A DNA stretch of 41,806 bases from Candidatus Poribacteria bacterium WGA-3G (GCA_000406005.1 ASZN01000024.1:27325-69130), one strand, 5' to 3'. Shown: positions 16,074 through 24,293, counted from the stretch's first letter. The notes: generated from the sequence alone by a model not told the origin. A program made the numbers and translations.

Positions 16074-16739
16074 CTACTGTGATAGATACTTGTGATACTC
16101 GGTTAAGATCGCTGTATGAACGGTATCAGCGGACTGCGCTGCGTCTATCAACTTGACGCGGTCTGGGTCGGCTTTCGCGGCGGATAGGTAGCCTTTACGG
16201 ACTTTTCTGTGTCGGTCGAGAGGCTCTCTTTCCAAACGGTCGCGATGCGTTTCACCGCGCTGTTTTCTCTGTAAGCCGATCTCCGGTGGGAGGTCGAGAA
16301 TAAAGGTGAGGTCTGGGGTCAAGCCACCGGTAACGACGCGATTCAATTGGTGGATCAACGCAAGATCGATGCCGCCGCGATACCCTTGGTAAGCGACGGT
16401 GGCATCAATAAACCTATCGCAGATAACGATTTTATTTGCTGCAAGTGCGGGACGTATAAGTTCATTTACGTGTTGCGCGCGTGCCGCAGCCAGCAGCAGC
16501 AGCTCCGTCATGGTTGTTATACCGTCGGATGTTAAAAAGATATGGCGAATCCGTTCGGCGATAGGCGTTCCACCGGGTTCACGGGTGAGGACAACGTCTG
16601 GACCAAGGGCTGCCGCCAACCGTTGGACCTGTGTGGTTTTGCCTGCGCCTTCCACACCTTCAAATGTAATAAAAATTCCATGTTTTAATTTTTCCTTGCG
16701 GATGGGCGACGTGGGTTTCATGTGTAAAGTGCCTTTCAT
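16074..16739 (-). CDS. tmk: Thymidylate kinase with a repeat-derived N-terminus
   Basis: Phosphorylates dTMP to dTDP. The core is clear: P-loop FEGVEGAGKTTQ, LTREPGGT, the DRF motif in VICDRFIDATVAYQG, and the Arg-rich LID around QRKQRGETHRDRLE. The family usually starts two or three residues before the GIFITFEG strand; here no start codon is available there. The best start is the ATG at 16739, with GGAGGG 7 nt upstream, which adds 18 residues ahead of HGIFITFEG. Those codons are read through a copy of the dispersed CCTTGCGG repeat (16694-16737). Another in-frame ATG is seven codons from the chosen N-terminus. An upstream ATG at 16754 is less likely because the GGAGGG lies inside it. holB follows after 20 nt. 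Confidence 0.92.
   Translation of the reverse strand: MKGTLHMKPTSPIRKEKLKHGIFITFEGVEGAGKTTQVQRLAAALGPDVVLTREPGGTPIAERIRHIFLTSDGITTMTELLLLAAARAQHVNELIRPALAANKIVICDRFIDATVAYQGYRGGIDLALIHQLNRVVTGGLTPDLTFILDLPPEIGLQRKQRGETHRDRLEREPLDRHRKVRKGYLSAAKADPDRVKLIDAAQSADTVHTAILTEYHKYLSQ
16694..16737. repeat. Dispersed repeat, CCTTGCGG family, copy 3 (inside the tmk 5' end)
   Basis: A 44-bp segment identical, base for base, to 16832-16875 (direct repeat, 138 bp apart), beginning CCTTGCGGATGGGCGACG and ending AAGTGCCTTTC. It encodes the first residues of tmk on the minus strand. Confidence 0.85.
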
Positions 16740-16831
16740 AGATCCGCCCTCCACTTCGTTACGGGCTAGAATTAAATAAGAACCTAAGCGTAATGCAATG
16801 GACTGCTACCGAAGTGGTCGTAAATTAGAAA

Positions 16832-16875
16832 CCTTGCGGATGGGCGACGTGGGTTTCATGTGTAAAGTGCCTTTC
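16832..16875. repeat. Dispersed repeat, CCTTGCGG family, copy 4
   Basis: Identical 44-bp partner of the copy at 16694-16737. It lies in the 146-nt gap between the lactonase-fold gene and tmk, 10 nt beyond the lactonase stop. Confidence 0.85.
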
Positions 16876-16885
16876 TTAAATCAGA

Positions 16886-17902
16886 TCAAACAAAAAGCAC
16901 CCACATCGGACTTTCACCGACTGTGTATGTGGCGAGTGGCGACAATTCACCGCTCTGACGGTTGATACGGTATGTGGCGAGTTTGCCAGACCCTTGACCG
17001 CCGACAAAAAGGAAGTTGCCTGCTCCGTCAATGTTAAAGACGCGGGGTGTCGGTTCGGTCAACTGATGCCCGATGGCACTGAGTTTACCCGTCTCTTCGT
17101 CGATTGTGAATCCTGCGATGCTGTTGTGTCCGCGGTTGGAGACATAGAGAAATTGCCCCTGTGGATCAATGTGGATTTGCGCGCAGGTGTTGTCCGCCTC
17201 GAAATCCGCGGGGAGCGTGGAGAGGTCTTCCTGTAGGTCTGCTAAGATTCCGGGGTGCTCACCTTCTTCTTCAAGCATGTACGCCGAAACACTCGATCCA
17301 TTTTCGTTTGAGAAATAGAGGATCGGTTTGCTCGGATGGAAACAGAAGTGACGAGGTCCGATCGGTGCACCCGGATTGAGATTCCCTATAATATTCTGTG
17401 TGAGCATACCTGTCTTTTCATCGAAATGAAATTGATAGATGGCGTTTCGAGGGTTCGTGTGCGGTACGAAGGCGTATCGGTTCGAGGCATCGGTCTCGAC
17501 GCAGTGTGCATGTATATCGGTTTCGACCGTCTGAATCGGATCACCTTGGACGGTTTTATCGTCTCCGATTGCATGAACGGTAACCTTACCTGCGCCGTAA
17601 TAGGCGGAGAGCAGAAAATTTCCGGTTTTATCCGGAGCGATATAACAGGTATCGGCATCGAGTTCGGCTGTCCGCAAGTGTGAGAGGCGTTTCGTCTCTG
17701 CGTTGATGCGGAAACTTGCGATTTCTCGGCTCGACCGCAGCCCGGCATATAGATAGTCGCCACACGGTGAGAGTGCTAAAGGACCCGGCGAACCCGTGAC
17801 GTTGATATTTTCTTGAAGTTCAATGTCACCATTAGATACATCAAATGTGTAAATGGCGATTCGGTTTTCTCCTGCTATGGAGAGATAGACATGTGTCTGC
17901 AT
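16886..17902 (-). CDS. Lactonase-family (6-phosphogluconolactonase-like) beta-propeller protein
   Basis: A 338-residue protein with the repeat pattern of the seven-bladed lactonase/carboxymuconate-cyclase-like family: PLALSPCGDYLYAGLR, CYIAPDKTGNFLLSAYYG, HIDPQGQFLYVSNRGHNSI and NIDGAGNFLFVGGQGSGKLA. Members include Pgl of E. coli (6-phosphogluconolactone hydrolysis), but many relatives have unknown substrates, so I give no symbol. No signal peptide, so probably cytoplasmic. It lies between the thiolase gene (108 nt upstream) and tmk (146 nt downstream) in the same direction, with repeats in the latter gap; no pentose-phosphate genes are near. Confidence 0.85.
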   Translation of the reverse strand: MQTHVYLSIAGENRIAIYTFDVSNGDIELQENINVTGSPGPLALSPCGDYLYAGLRSSREIASFRINAETKRLSHLRTAELDADTCYIAPDKTGNFLLSAYYGAGKVTVHAIGDDKTVQGDPIQTVETDIHAHCVETDASNRYAFVPHTNPRNAIYQFHFDEKTGMLTQNIIGNLNPGAPIGPRHFCFHPSKPILYFSNENGSSVSAYMLEEEGEHPGILADLQEDLSTLPADFEADNTCAQIHIDPQGQFLYVSNRGHNSIAGFTIDEETGKLSAIGHQLTEPTPRVFNIDGAGNFLFVGGQGSGKLATYRINRQSGELSPLATYTVGESPMWVLFV

Positions 17903-18010
17903 TTTTTATTCATAGACCTCCGTACAGATTGACCTTACAAGTCAATCCGGTTTTTGATATTGTTTTCTATATTTGTCAATAACCGTGTTCTTCCGTTTTA
18001 ATATCTCAAA

Positions 18011-19207
18011 TTATGGGTTGCTGGGTGCAAGGCTAAAAATGCCAGCAGCACCCATGCCTCCGCCGACACACATCGTTACCATACCGTAGCGGTGATTTTG
18101 CCTCCGCATTTCATTAATCAGGCTTACAGTGAGTTTTGTGCCTGTGCAACCGAGTGGATGTCCAAGGGCGACTGCACCACCGTTGACGTTCACCTTTTCA
18201 GGAGGCAGTTGTGCCTCTCGAATTACAGCGAGTGCCTGTACGGCAAAGGCTTCGTTGAGTTCTATGACATCTATATCGTTCAGCGTTAACCCTGCCGATG
18301 CGAGTGCCTTCGGAATCGCTGGCACCGGTCCGATTCCCATAATTTCAGGCGGAACACCGGCTGTGGCGTAACTGACAAAATGTGCCATTGGATCGTAACC
18401 CTCTGCTTTCGCTCGCGCCTCGGACATGAGAACGACAGCGGCAGCAGCATCGCTCATCTGGGAAGCGTTACCAGCCGTCACTGTGCCGTCCACGTGAAAA
18501 ACCGGCTTGAGAGATGCCAATGCTTCTGTTGAAGTATCGCGGCGAGGCCCTTCATCGGTATCAAAAACGGTACGCAAGGTTTCAGGAGTGCCTTCCGAAT
18601 TGAGGTGCATCTCCTTTACCGTCAACGGCACGATTTCTTTCCTGAATTTGCCAGCATCAATCGCTGCGATCGCTTTGCGATGGCTCTGATATGTATAGGC
18701 ATCTTGATCACTGCGAGAAATACTGTATTTTCGCGCCAGATTTTCAGCGGTCAACCCCATACTGAGATAGGTATCCGGTGCGTGTGCTATGAGTGCTGGG
18801 TTGGGTGAGAGGTTGACACCAAACGGTACCTGGCTCATACTCTCTACACCACCAGCAACGACGATCTCGGCGCGTTCGGATAGAATCCGTTCGGCACCCA
18901 TTGCGATTGTCTCTAAACCGGATGCACAGAAACGGTTAATCGTCATAGCCGGTACAGATACCGGAAATCCTGCGCGTAAACAGGCGATACGAGCGACGTT
19001 GTAACCCTGCGGTCCCTCATGTGTAGCGCAACCGATAATAACATCGTCTACGGTATCAAGTGCAAATTGTGGGAGTCTCTCCACTGCGCCACGGAGCGCA
19101 GCGGCGGCGAGTTCGTCTGGACGCGTGTTTTTCAGGGTGCCTCTGCCTGCTTTTCCGACGGCTGTGCGGACTGCGGATACGATCACTACGCTTGATGCCG
19201 CTTGCAT
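18011..19207 (-). CDS. Acetyl-CoA acyltransferase (thiolase)
   Basis: A 398-residue thiolase. The nucleophile C94 is in NRFCASGLETIAMG; H350 in GHPLGCTGTK and C380 in MCVGGGMGAAGIF complete the active site. It cleaves 3-ketoacyl-CoA in beta-oxidation, or condenses acetyl-CoA in the reverse direction. The ATG overlaps the stop of the enoyl-CoA hydratase gene (TAATG), so translation is coupled. With a FadN-type hydratase as partner, the degradative FadA-type role is the better guess, and the length fits. No acyl-CoA dehydrogenase is in the window. Confidence 0.93.
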   Translation of the reverse strand: MQAASSVVIVSAVRTAVGKAGRGTLKNTRPDELAAAALRGAVERLPQFALDTVDDVIIGCATHEGPQGYNVARIACLRAGFPVSVPAMTINRFCASGLETIAMGAERILSERAEIVVAGGVESMSQVPFGVNLSPNPALIAHAPDTYLSMGLTAENLARKYSISRSDQDAYTYQSHRKAIAAIDAGKFRKEIVPLTVKEMHLNSEGTPETLRTVFDTDEGPRRDTSTEALASLKPVFHVDGTVTAGNASQMSDAAAAVVLMSEARAKAEGYDPMAHFVSYATAGVPPEIMGIGPVPAIPKALASAGLTLNDIDVIELNEAFAVQALAVIREAQLPPEKVNVNGGAVALGHPLGCTGTKLTVSLINEMRRQNHRYGMVTMCVGGGMGAAGIFSLAPSNP

Positions 19208-20196
19208 TATTTTTTACCTCTCTGGAGCGTCGCTTCTATCCTTGCGTGCGTCTGCTGTTCTCCACAAAGACCGAGGAATACCTCATGCTCCAAGTCGAGC
19301 AGATATTGTTCGGTAACGAACTGTGGCGCCGAAAGTTTGCCACCGCAGAGGACATACGCCAATTTATTAGTGAGGTCTTGTGTATAATCGTCAATGGTGT
19401 CCGCTTGTCGAAGTAGATGTGTCTGTAGATTGAGTCGAGCAATCCCTTCCTCACCGAGGACAAATATCTGTTGGGGTTCTGGTGGGTTGTATCCTGCTTT
19501 GTGCATGGAGAGGACGCGCTGCTTGGCATCTTCGATATGTGTGTTTTGATCTGCTGAGATACCATCCATTTGACGGAGGTATCCGAGTTCCACTGCCTCT
19601 GTGGCGTTTTGTGAGACCGTGGACTCACGGATCGTATCAAAAGCCTTATTAACGGACGGAAAGAGATGTTGAATCGGTGCCGGTAGTGTTTGCTCCTCTA
19701 AGCAGCGGCGTGCCATCTCCTTAGTTCCGCCACCCCCGGGAATCAACCCGACTTGGAGTTCAACGAGGCCGAGATTGCTTTCTGTGTAAGCCTGGACGGC
19801 ATCCGCACCGAGAGCGAATTCACACCCGCCACCGAGTGCCATACCTGTTGTTGCCGCGACGACTGGTTTTGATATCGTCCGGAGTCTTGTGCAGACGGTT
19901 TGCAGTTTGCGGAGTGTCCCCGAAATCGCGTCCCAATTTTGGCTCTTCGCACGTTCCAGAAGGAGGATGAGGTTAAGTCCCACCGAGAAATGTTTCGCCT
20001 CTGTAGCGATGACCATGCCTGCGTAATTGGTCTCTACTTCGTCCAACGCCGTGTCAAACATCTCCAGCATTTCATCCGCTATGATGTTTAACTTGCTATG
20101 TAACTCAAGTCGAACGATACCGTCGCCGATGTCTATCAGACTGGCATCCGCATTGGAAATGATAGGTTTGGTGTCTGTCGTTTTTAATGTTGGCAT
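19207..20196 (-). CDS. Enoyl-CoA hydratase/isomerase, stand-alone FadN-type crotonase domain
   Basis: A 329-residue crotonase-fold protein. The oxyanion-hole segments are HFSVGLNL and GMALGGGCEFALGAD; the two catalytic glutamates are E126 and E146 (LVELQVGLIPGGGG). The sequence from ASLIDIGDGIVRLELHSKLN onward resembles the C-terminal half of Bacillus FadN, in which a 3-hydroxyacyl-CoA dehydrogenase is normally fused ahead of it. Here the protein begins at that linker, and no dehydrogenase half is encoded nearby; the next gene upstream is a cupin. The C-terminal ~150 residues are the FadN-like helical extension. Its TAA overlaps the thiolase ATG. Whether the missing activity comes from another locus cannot be seen. 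Confidence 0.88.
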   Translation of the reverse strand: MPTLKTTDTKPIISNADASLIDIGDGIVRLELHSKLNIIADEMLEMFDTALDEVETNYAGMVIATEAKHFSVGLNLILLLERAKSQNWDAISGTLRKLQTVCTRLRTISKPVVAATTGMALGGGCEFALGADAVQAYTESNLGLVELQVGLIPGGGGTKEMARRCLEEQTLPAPIQHLFPSVNKAFDTIRESTVSQNATEAVELGYLRQMDGISADQNTHIEDAKQRVLSMHKAGYNPPEPQQIFVLGEEGIARLNLQTHLLRQADTIDDYTQDLTNKLAYVLCGGKLSAPQFVTEQYLLDLEHEVFLGLCGEQQTHARIEATLQRGKK

Positions 20197-20244
20197 CTCA
20201 ATAATTACCTTCGTGAAAATCTGAAACTGACTGTTAATTTGCTA

Positions 20245-20643
20245 CTATGCGTCGAAGTGGTAGACGATTTCGTCGAACCGATCCGCAGCAAAGGTGAACA
20301 GGAACACTAAATTCTCAGTGCCGGTGCAACGGAGTGAGTGCTTTGCATTAGCGGGTATGAAGACCGAGGCACCGGGACCGAGTGATGCCTCATGATCGTC
20401 CACCGTGACATATCCGTGACCGCTGATGACATAGTATGTCTCTGCAGGGGCATGGTGATGGAGCGGGAGTAGGGTCCCCGGTGTCATCTCTGCTATTCCA
20501 GTAGAGAGTTGACTGCTGGGCCCGCGTTCACCCGATATGAGGATTTTCCAACGCACTGGACTTTTGGCTGCGAGGTCTGGATCGTCCCAAGTTTCCCAGT
20601 CGAGTTCTGCTTGGTTGAGGATAATAGGTTTTTGTTTATTCAT
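20245..20643 (-). CDS. Small cupin-domain protein
   Basis: A 132-residue single-domain cupin. Motif 1 is PLHHHAPAETYYVISGHGYV (metal-binding His/His/His/Glu type) and motif 2 is PANAKHSLRCTGTENLVFLF. Such proteins bind a divalent metal and serve as small isomerases, dioxygenases or sensors; the sequence does not tell which. It lies 48 nt upstream of the enoyl-CoA hydratase in the same direction and could belong to that operon. The Uma2 gene with a strong promoter diverges from it. Confidence 0.85.
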   Translation of the reverse strand: MNKQKPIILNQAELDWETWDDPDLAAKSPVRWKILISGERGPSSQLSTGIAEMTPGTLLPLHHHAPAETYYVISGHGYVTVDDHEASLGPGASVFIPANAKHSLRCTGTENLVFLFTFAADRFDEIVYHFDA

Positions 20644-20695
20644 GAGATATAGTCTAACAAATTGAGGGAGATTTTACAAGATTGTTTGCGATTAC

Positions 20696-20724
20696 TTGAC
20701 AAAAAAGAGGATGTTTGCTAAAAT
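20696..20724 (+). promoter_or_regulatory. Sigma70-type promoter of the second Uma2 gene
   Basis: TTGACA (20696-20701), 17 nt, TAAAAT (20719-20724). The position rules against translation starting at the TTG of 20696 or the ATG of 20711 and supports the ATG at 20825, with a ~95-nt leader. Confidence 0.8.
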
Positions 20725-20824
20725 TGTAGGAAACAAACATTTCAGAAACTTTCAAAAACGGTTGACAGAGGCTTCACGCGCTTATGCAAGTGAGGGACGT
20801 TCCGACACTGATACGGAGGAGATC

Positions 20825-21667
20825 ATGGGTACCCTAAACGATTTTGAATTCAAGCAAAGAAAATATATGCCTACCTTTCCAAAAGCGAACGGAAAACCGA
20901 CCGTTTATATTGAAGGATACCCTTGTGAGGACGATGAACCTATGGCGGCGACAGGATTTCACGGTGAACAGATTGGTATTTTTTCTGACCAACTCTCGCG
21001 ATACTTTGCGATCAATGCACACATTTACATCGGCGTTGACAGTTTTATTTACTACCGTGAAGGCGACATCACAAAGTTCGTTGCCCCCGATGTTTACGTC
21101 GTCTTAGGGGTTGATAAACATCCACAGCGGCGCAGTTTTTATACATGGTCAGAAGGTGCCATCCCTGCGGCTATTTTTGAATTTCTTTCCGATTCAACAG
21201 CCAATCAGGATCGACATGAAAAGGTTCAAGTCTATCTCAATGATATAGGCGTTCAGGAATACTTCATCCATCAACCCGAAATGAAGAAGCCATCAGAGTT
21301 TCGTGGGTGGCGGCGGAACCCAGTAGGGAATATTGTCGAAATCGCTCCCGATGTACGCGGAGGCTTGTTTAGTGAAGCGTTAAATCTCTATTTCCGGTGG
21401 GAGGATCAACTTGATACCCACGTGAGACTTTTACGTCCCTATCTTCCGGATGGCACCCCGATTACGACTTCTATGGAAGAACATCACCTTCGGATGGAGG
21501 AGCAGCACCTTCGGATGGAGGAGCAGCACCTTCGGATGGAGGAGCAGCACCTTCGGATGGAAGCAGAAACGCGTGCAGCAGAAGAAGCACAACGGCGACG
21601 AGAATTGGAAATTGAGCTAGAACGTCTCCGGCGGCAACTCGCTAACCACCAAGATAACAGCATTTAA
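20825..21667 (+). CDS. Uma2-family (DUF820) nuclease-like protein with heptad-repeat tail
   Basis: About 280 residues from the ATG at 20825, which has GGAGG (20815-20819) 5 nt upstream; the frame is open further but runs into the promoter. The nuclease core shows D89 in VAPDVYVVLG, E119 in AAIFEFLSDST, and a following D/K pair in NQDRHEKVQVY (K133). The tail starts with four exact or near-exact heptads, MEEQHLR, encoded by a 21-bp tandem repeat, and continues as a charged helix (for example EIELERLRRQL). It is a distant paralogue of the Uma2 protein at 4229-4978, sharing layout but little sequence. Role unknown. Confidence 0.86.
   Translation: MGTLNDFEFKQRKYMPTFPKANGKPTVYIEGYPCEDDEPMAATGFHGEQIGIFSDQLSRYFAINAHIYIGVDSFIYYREGDITKFVAPDVYVVLGVDKHPQRRSFYTWSEGAIPAAIFEFLSDSTANQDRHEKVQVYLNDIGVQEYFIHQPEMKKPSEFRGWRRNPVGNIVEIAPDVRGGLFSEALNLYFRWEDQLDTHVRLLRPYLPDGTPITTSMEEHHLRMEEQHLRMEEQHLRMEEQHLRMEAETRAAEEAQRRRELEIELERLRRQLANHQDNSI
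21473..21556 (+). repeat. 21-bp tandem repeat coding for coiled-coil heptads
   Basis: Four consecutive 21-bp units with consensus ATGGAGGAGCAGCACCTTCG; units two to four are identical and the first differs at a few positions. In frame, each adds one heptad MEEQHLR, so copy-number change would lengthen or shorten the coiled coil without frameshift. Confidence 0.9.
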
Positions 21668-21776
21668 CGGGTTGCACTTCCACCCTTGTGATTTTTCAGT
21701 TCTCCCCTTTTTAACTTAAACTTTTGACAATGTATTTCGACACGGGTTTGAAAATAAATAGGAAACGAACCGGCTC

Positions 21777-23456
21777 CTACCCTGTTACGGCTCCTTCGGA
21801 GGCGGAGGAGACGGAGTTGGCATATTTCGCCATAACACCGCGTGTATAGCGCGGTTCGGGTGGTGTCCACTGCTCAAATCGTGCTTGGATTTCGGCATCA
21901 GAGAGTTGGACATCGAGTCTGCGTTCCTTAGCATCAATCACGATTTCGTCACCTTCTTGGAGGATAGCGATGGGACCGCCTTTCGCTGCTTCCGGTGCGA
22001 CGTGGCAGATCATGAAACCGTGTGTTGCGCCGGAGAACCGACCGTCGGTTAAAAGCGCGACATCTTCGCTCAACCCTGCGCCGACGATTGCTGCCGTTAC
22101 GCCTAACATCTCACGCATACCGGGACCTCCAGTGGGTCCCTCATAACGGATAACGACGACATCACCGGGTTTGATCTCTCCGCCTTTGATCGCAGCGAAG
22201 GTATCCTCTTCACGTTCAAAAATACGTGCGGGACCGCGATGGAGGGTTTTGTCCTGTCCGGCTAACTTGATAACACATCCCTCCGGTGCGAGGTTCCCTC
22301 TTAAGATAGCGAACCCACCGGTCGGCTTGAGCGGGGTGTCTACGGATCTGACAACCTGTTGTCCGTCGGTCTCAACAGCTGCGTTTGCCTCCTCGCCGAT
22401 GGTTTTACCTGTGACAGTGAGTTCATCGGTATGGAGGAGTCCTGCCTCTGCCATGCGTTTTGCTAAGAACGGAATACCGCCCGCTTCATGTAGGTCATTG
22501 GCGACAAACTGGCCACCGGGTTTGAGATCGGCGAGGACGGGTGTTCTCTGACTAATCGTGTGGAAATCCTCAATTGTTATCGGTACCCCCGCCTCGTGGG
22601 CGATGGCGAGAAGATGCAGAATACCGTTGGTAGAACCTGCAGTAGCGGCGACAGAGGTAATCGCATTCTCAAGCGATTTACGGGTAATAATTTGGCTCGG
22701 TCGCCGGTCAGCGGCGAGCATATCCATGACGAGTTGTCCGGTTCTGTAGGCTTCTTTGTCCTTCTCTTCTAAGACAGCTGGGACGCTCCCACTTCCCATC
22801 GGCGCGATACCGAGCATCTCAACGGCTGTCGCCATGGTATTGGCAGTAAATTGCCCGCCACAGGCACCGGGACCGGGACATCCTTTACGAATCAGGTCAT
22901 CAAGTTCTTCGACGGTGATCGTGCCTTCCGCGTGCTGTCCGACGGCTTCAAATACATCTTGGATGGTGACATCGCGTCCCTGAAATTTGCCCGGCATAAT
23001 TGAACCGCCGTAGAGGGTGAGCGATGGAATATCTAAACGTGCCAACGCCATGACGGTACCGGGAACGGTCTTGTCGCATCCGCAGAGCGCGACGACGGCA
23101 TCAAACATGTTACCGATGGAAACCAACTCGATGGAGTCTGCGATGATCTCTCGGCTGATGAGCGAGGTTTTCATACCTTCGGTCCCCATCGTGATACCGT
23201 CCGAGATGCTGACGGTATTAAATTCCAGAGGTGTTCCGCCTGCTTCACGGATACCCGCTTTGACTTTAGCGGCAAGTCTTCTTAAGTGGAAGTTACAGGG
23301 ACCGATCTCGATCCAGGTATTGGCAACCCCGATAATCGGTTTGTCAAGGTCTTCAGGTGAAAGACCGCCGTCGCCGAACATGAGCATCGTACGTGCGGCG
23401 GCACGGTCGGGTCCGTCTGTAATCGCGTAGCTACGGGGTTTCAACTTATTGGACAT
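21777..23456 (-). CDS. ilvD: Dihydroxy-acid dehydratase
   Basis: Dehydrates the dihydroxy acids made by IlvC to the 2-oxo acid precursors of valine and isoleucine. The protein has 559 residues, family norm. Candidate Fe-S cysteines are C54 (IGPCNFH), C127 (LCGCDKTVPG) and C199 (GPGACGGQFTANTM), a spacing like the 2Fe-2S subgroup. TMLMFGDGG and the C-terminal GRFSGATHGFMICHVAPEA are also typical. It stands apart from ilvBNC, about 13 kb away, and I see no T-box in the short region ahead of it. The region ahead is an 89-nt gap behind the small lipoprotein gene read in the same direction. Confidence 0.97.
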   Translation of the reverse strand: MSNKLKPRSYAITDGPDRAAARTMLMFGDGGLSPEDLDKPIIGVANTWIEIGPCNFHLRRLAAKVKAGIREAGGTPLEFNTVSISDGITMGTEGMKTSLISREIIADSIELVSIGNMFDAVVALCGCDKTVPGTVMALARLDIPSLTLYGGSIMPGKFQGRDVTIQDVFEAVGQHAEGTITVEELDDLIRKGCPGPGACGGQFTANTMATAVEMLGIAPMGSGSVPAVLEEKDKEAYRTGQLVMDMLAADRRPSQIITRKSLENAITSVAATAGSTNGILHLLAIAHEAGVPITIEDFHTISQRTPVLADLKPGGQFVANDLHEAGGIPFLAKRMAEAGLLHTDELTVTGKTIGEEANAAVETDGQQVVRSVDTPLKPTGGFAILRGNLAPEGCVIKLAGQDKTLHRGPARIFEREEDTFAAIKGGEIKPGDVVVIRYEGPTGGPGMREMLGVTAAIVGAGLSEDVALLTDGRFSGATHGFMICHVAPEAAKGGPIAILQEGDEIVIDAKERRLDVQLSDAEIQARFEQWTPPEPRYTRGVMAKYANSVSSASEGAVTG

Positions 23457-23545
23457 CTGTTTGTGTTCTCCTACAAATTGATGGACAAGCAGAAGGCGGC
23501 ATAGGAAATCGGTTTGCCTACAACACCGGGATTTAATAATGATGA

Positions 23546-24061
23546 TTACATTGTGAATTCGTAGATCAAGTTTCCTTCTGGAGCATCTTTAAGTCGTAAA
23601 ACGATGGTTCCTGCTTCCTGTCGATAAGCGTTCTGATACATGGTTTTGATCGGCGTAAGATCAAAGCGGTAGTTTTCTGTTAGGTATGCTTCGCAGGTGT
23701 CGTTGTTCGCATCGTGGGCAATAGAAACGGGTAGTTGAACGGGAAACGATTCGAGAAACGCCTCCGAAACGACGAGTGTGAGTTGATGTTCTTCACACCC
23801 ACCACCGTAGGATACACTGATATTTAGTGTATCATCTGTGATAGTGGCAGAATTTAAGGCATATTCATCGGTTCCGAATTGATCCTTTGCGTCCCCGATA
23901 AAGACCGCGCCTGCATAGACGCTCTCGTCCGGGTTAACGTCATCGACAGAAACGGATACGGGCTCATCTGGTCCCGTCTTCATCTGGTTGTTAAGTTGTT
24001 GACACCCGATGATGAAGATAGACAGGCTCAAAGTGTAGATAATGGCAATTTTTAGTTTCAT
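23546..24061 (-). CDS. Small lipoprotein of unknown function
   Basis: A 171-residue protein. The N-terminus is a lipoprotein signal: MKLKIAIIYTLSLSIFIIGC with the lipobox cysteine at 20. The mature part is Asp/Glu-rich, with a Cys pair (GGGCEEHQLTL and NDTCEAYLTENYRFDL) that may form a disulfide, and ends in a strand VLRLKDAPEGNLIYEF. No recognised catalytic motif. It should sit in a membrane on the periplasmic or outer side. It lies upstream of ilvD in the same direction, but no functional link is apparent. Confidence 0.75.
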   Translation of the reverse strand: MKLKIAIIYTLSLSIFIIGCQQLNNQMKTGPDEPVSVSVDDVNPDESVYAGAVFIGDAKDQFGTDEYALNSATITDDTLNISVSYGGGCEEHQLTLVVSEAFLESFPVQLPVSIAHDANNDTCEAYLTENYRFDLTPIKTMYQNAYRQEAGTIVLRLKDAPEGNLIYEFTM

Positions 24062-24078
24062 GTTGTCTCCGTGGTGTA

Positions 24079-24158
24079 GAAATTGCGAGTGCAGCTCGCT
24101 CCTAGAGAAAGAAGTATAGAAATTGCGGCGCAGAAATCGCGAGCACAGCTCGCTCCTA
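24079..24158. repeat. Two copies of a 26-bp palindromic repeat
   Basis: Copies at 24079-24104 and 24133-24158, of the form GAAATCGCGAG..CTCGCTCCTA, with a half copy at 24118-24127 between them. The second holds the hairpin GCGAGC-ACA-GCTCGC. They are just upstream of the small lipoprotein gene. Confidence 0.7.
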
Positions 24159-24176
24159 CAAGATTTAACGTGTGGA

Positions 24177-24272
24177 ACTTACGCAATTTGCTACGTATGC
24201 GCTGCGTCAGGTGGGGTTACAAACCCTGAAGGAAACACCCCAGCAAAAACCCTGCAAGGGGGTTACGTAAGT
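24177..24272. mobile_element. MITE-like element with ACTTACG terminal inverted repeats
   Basis: A 96-bp non-coding element. The left end ACTTACGCAA and the right end, read inverted, ACTTACGTAA match at 9 of 10 positions. The interior carries GGGGTTACAAACC and GAAACACCCCAGCAAAAACC, shared with partial copies at 1385-1456 and 26774-26801. It has no reading frame and no obvious target-site duplication. Confidence 0.6.
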
Positions 24273-24293
24273 CCTAACGTGGGTAGAACGCTA

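Noticed and set aside
20696..20824. N-terminal extension of the second Uma2 protein from TTG 20696 or ATG 20711
   Set aside because: The extension overlaps a consensus promoter (TTGACA, 17 nt, TAAAAT), and a strong Shine-Dalgarno lies just before ATG 20825.
22171..22551. Reading frames of over 100 codons opposite ilvD, and similar ones opposite metG, hppA, folC and others
   Set aside because: They are antisense shadows of well-supported genes with high third-position GC; none has a family motif or ribosome-binding site.
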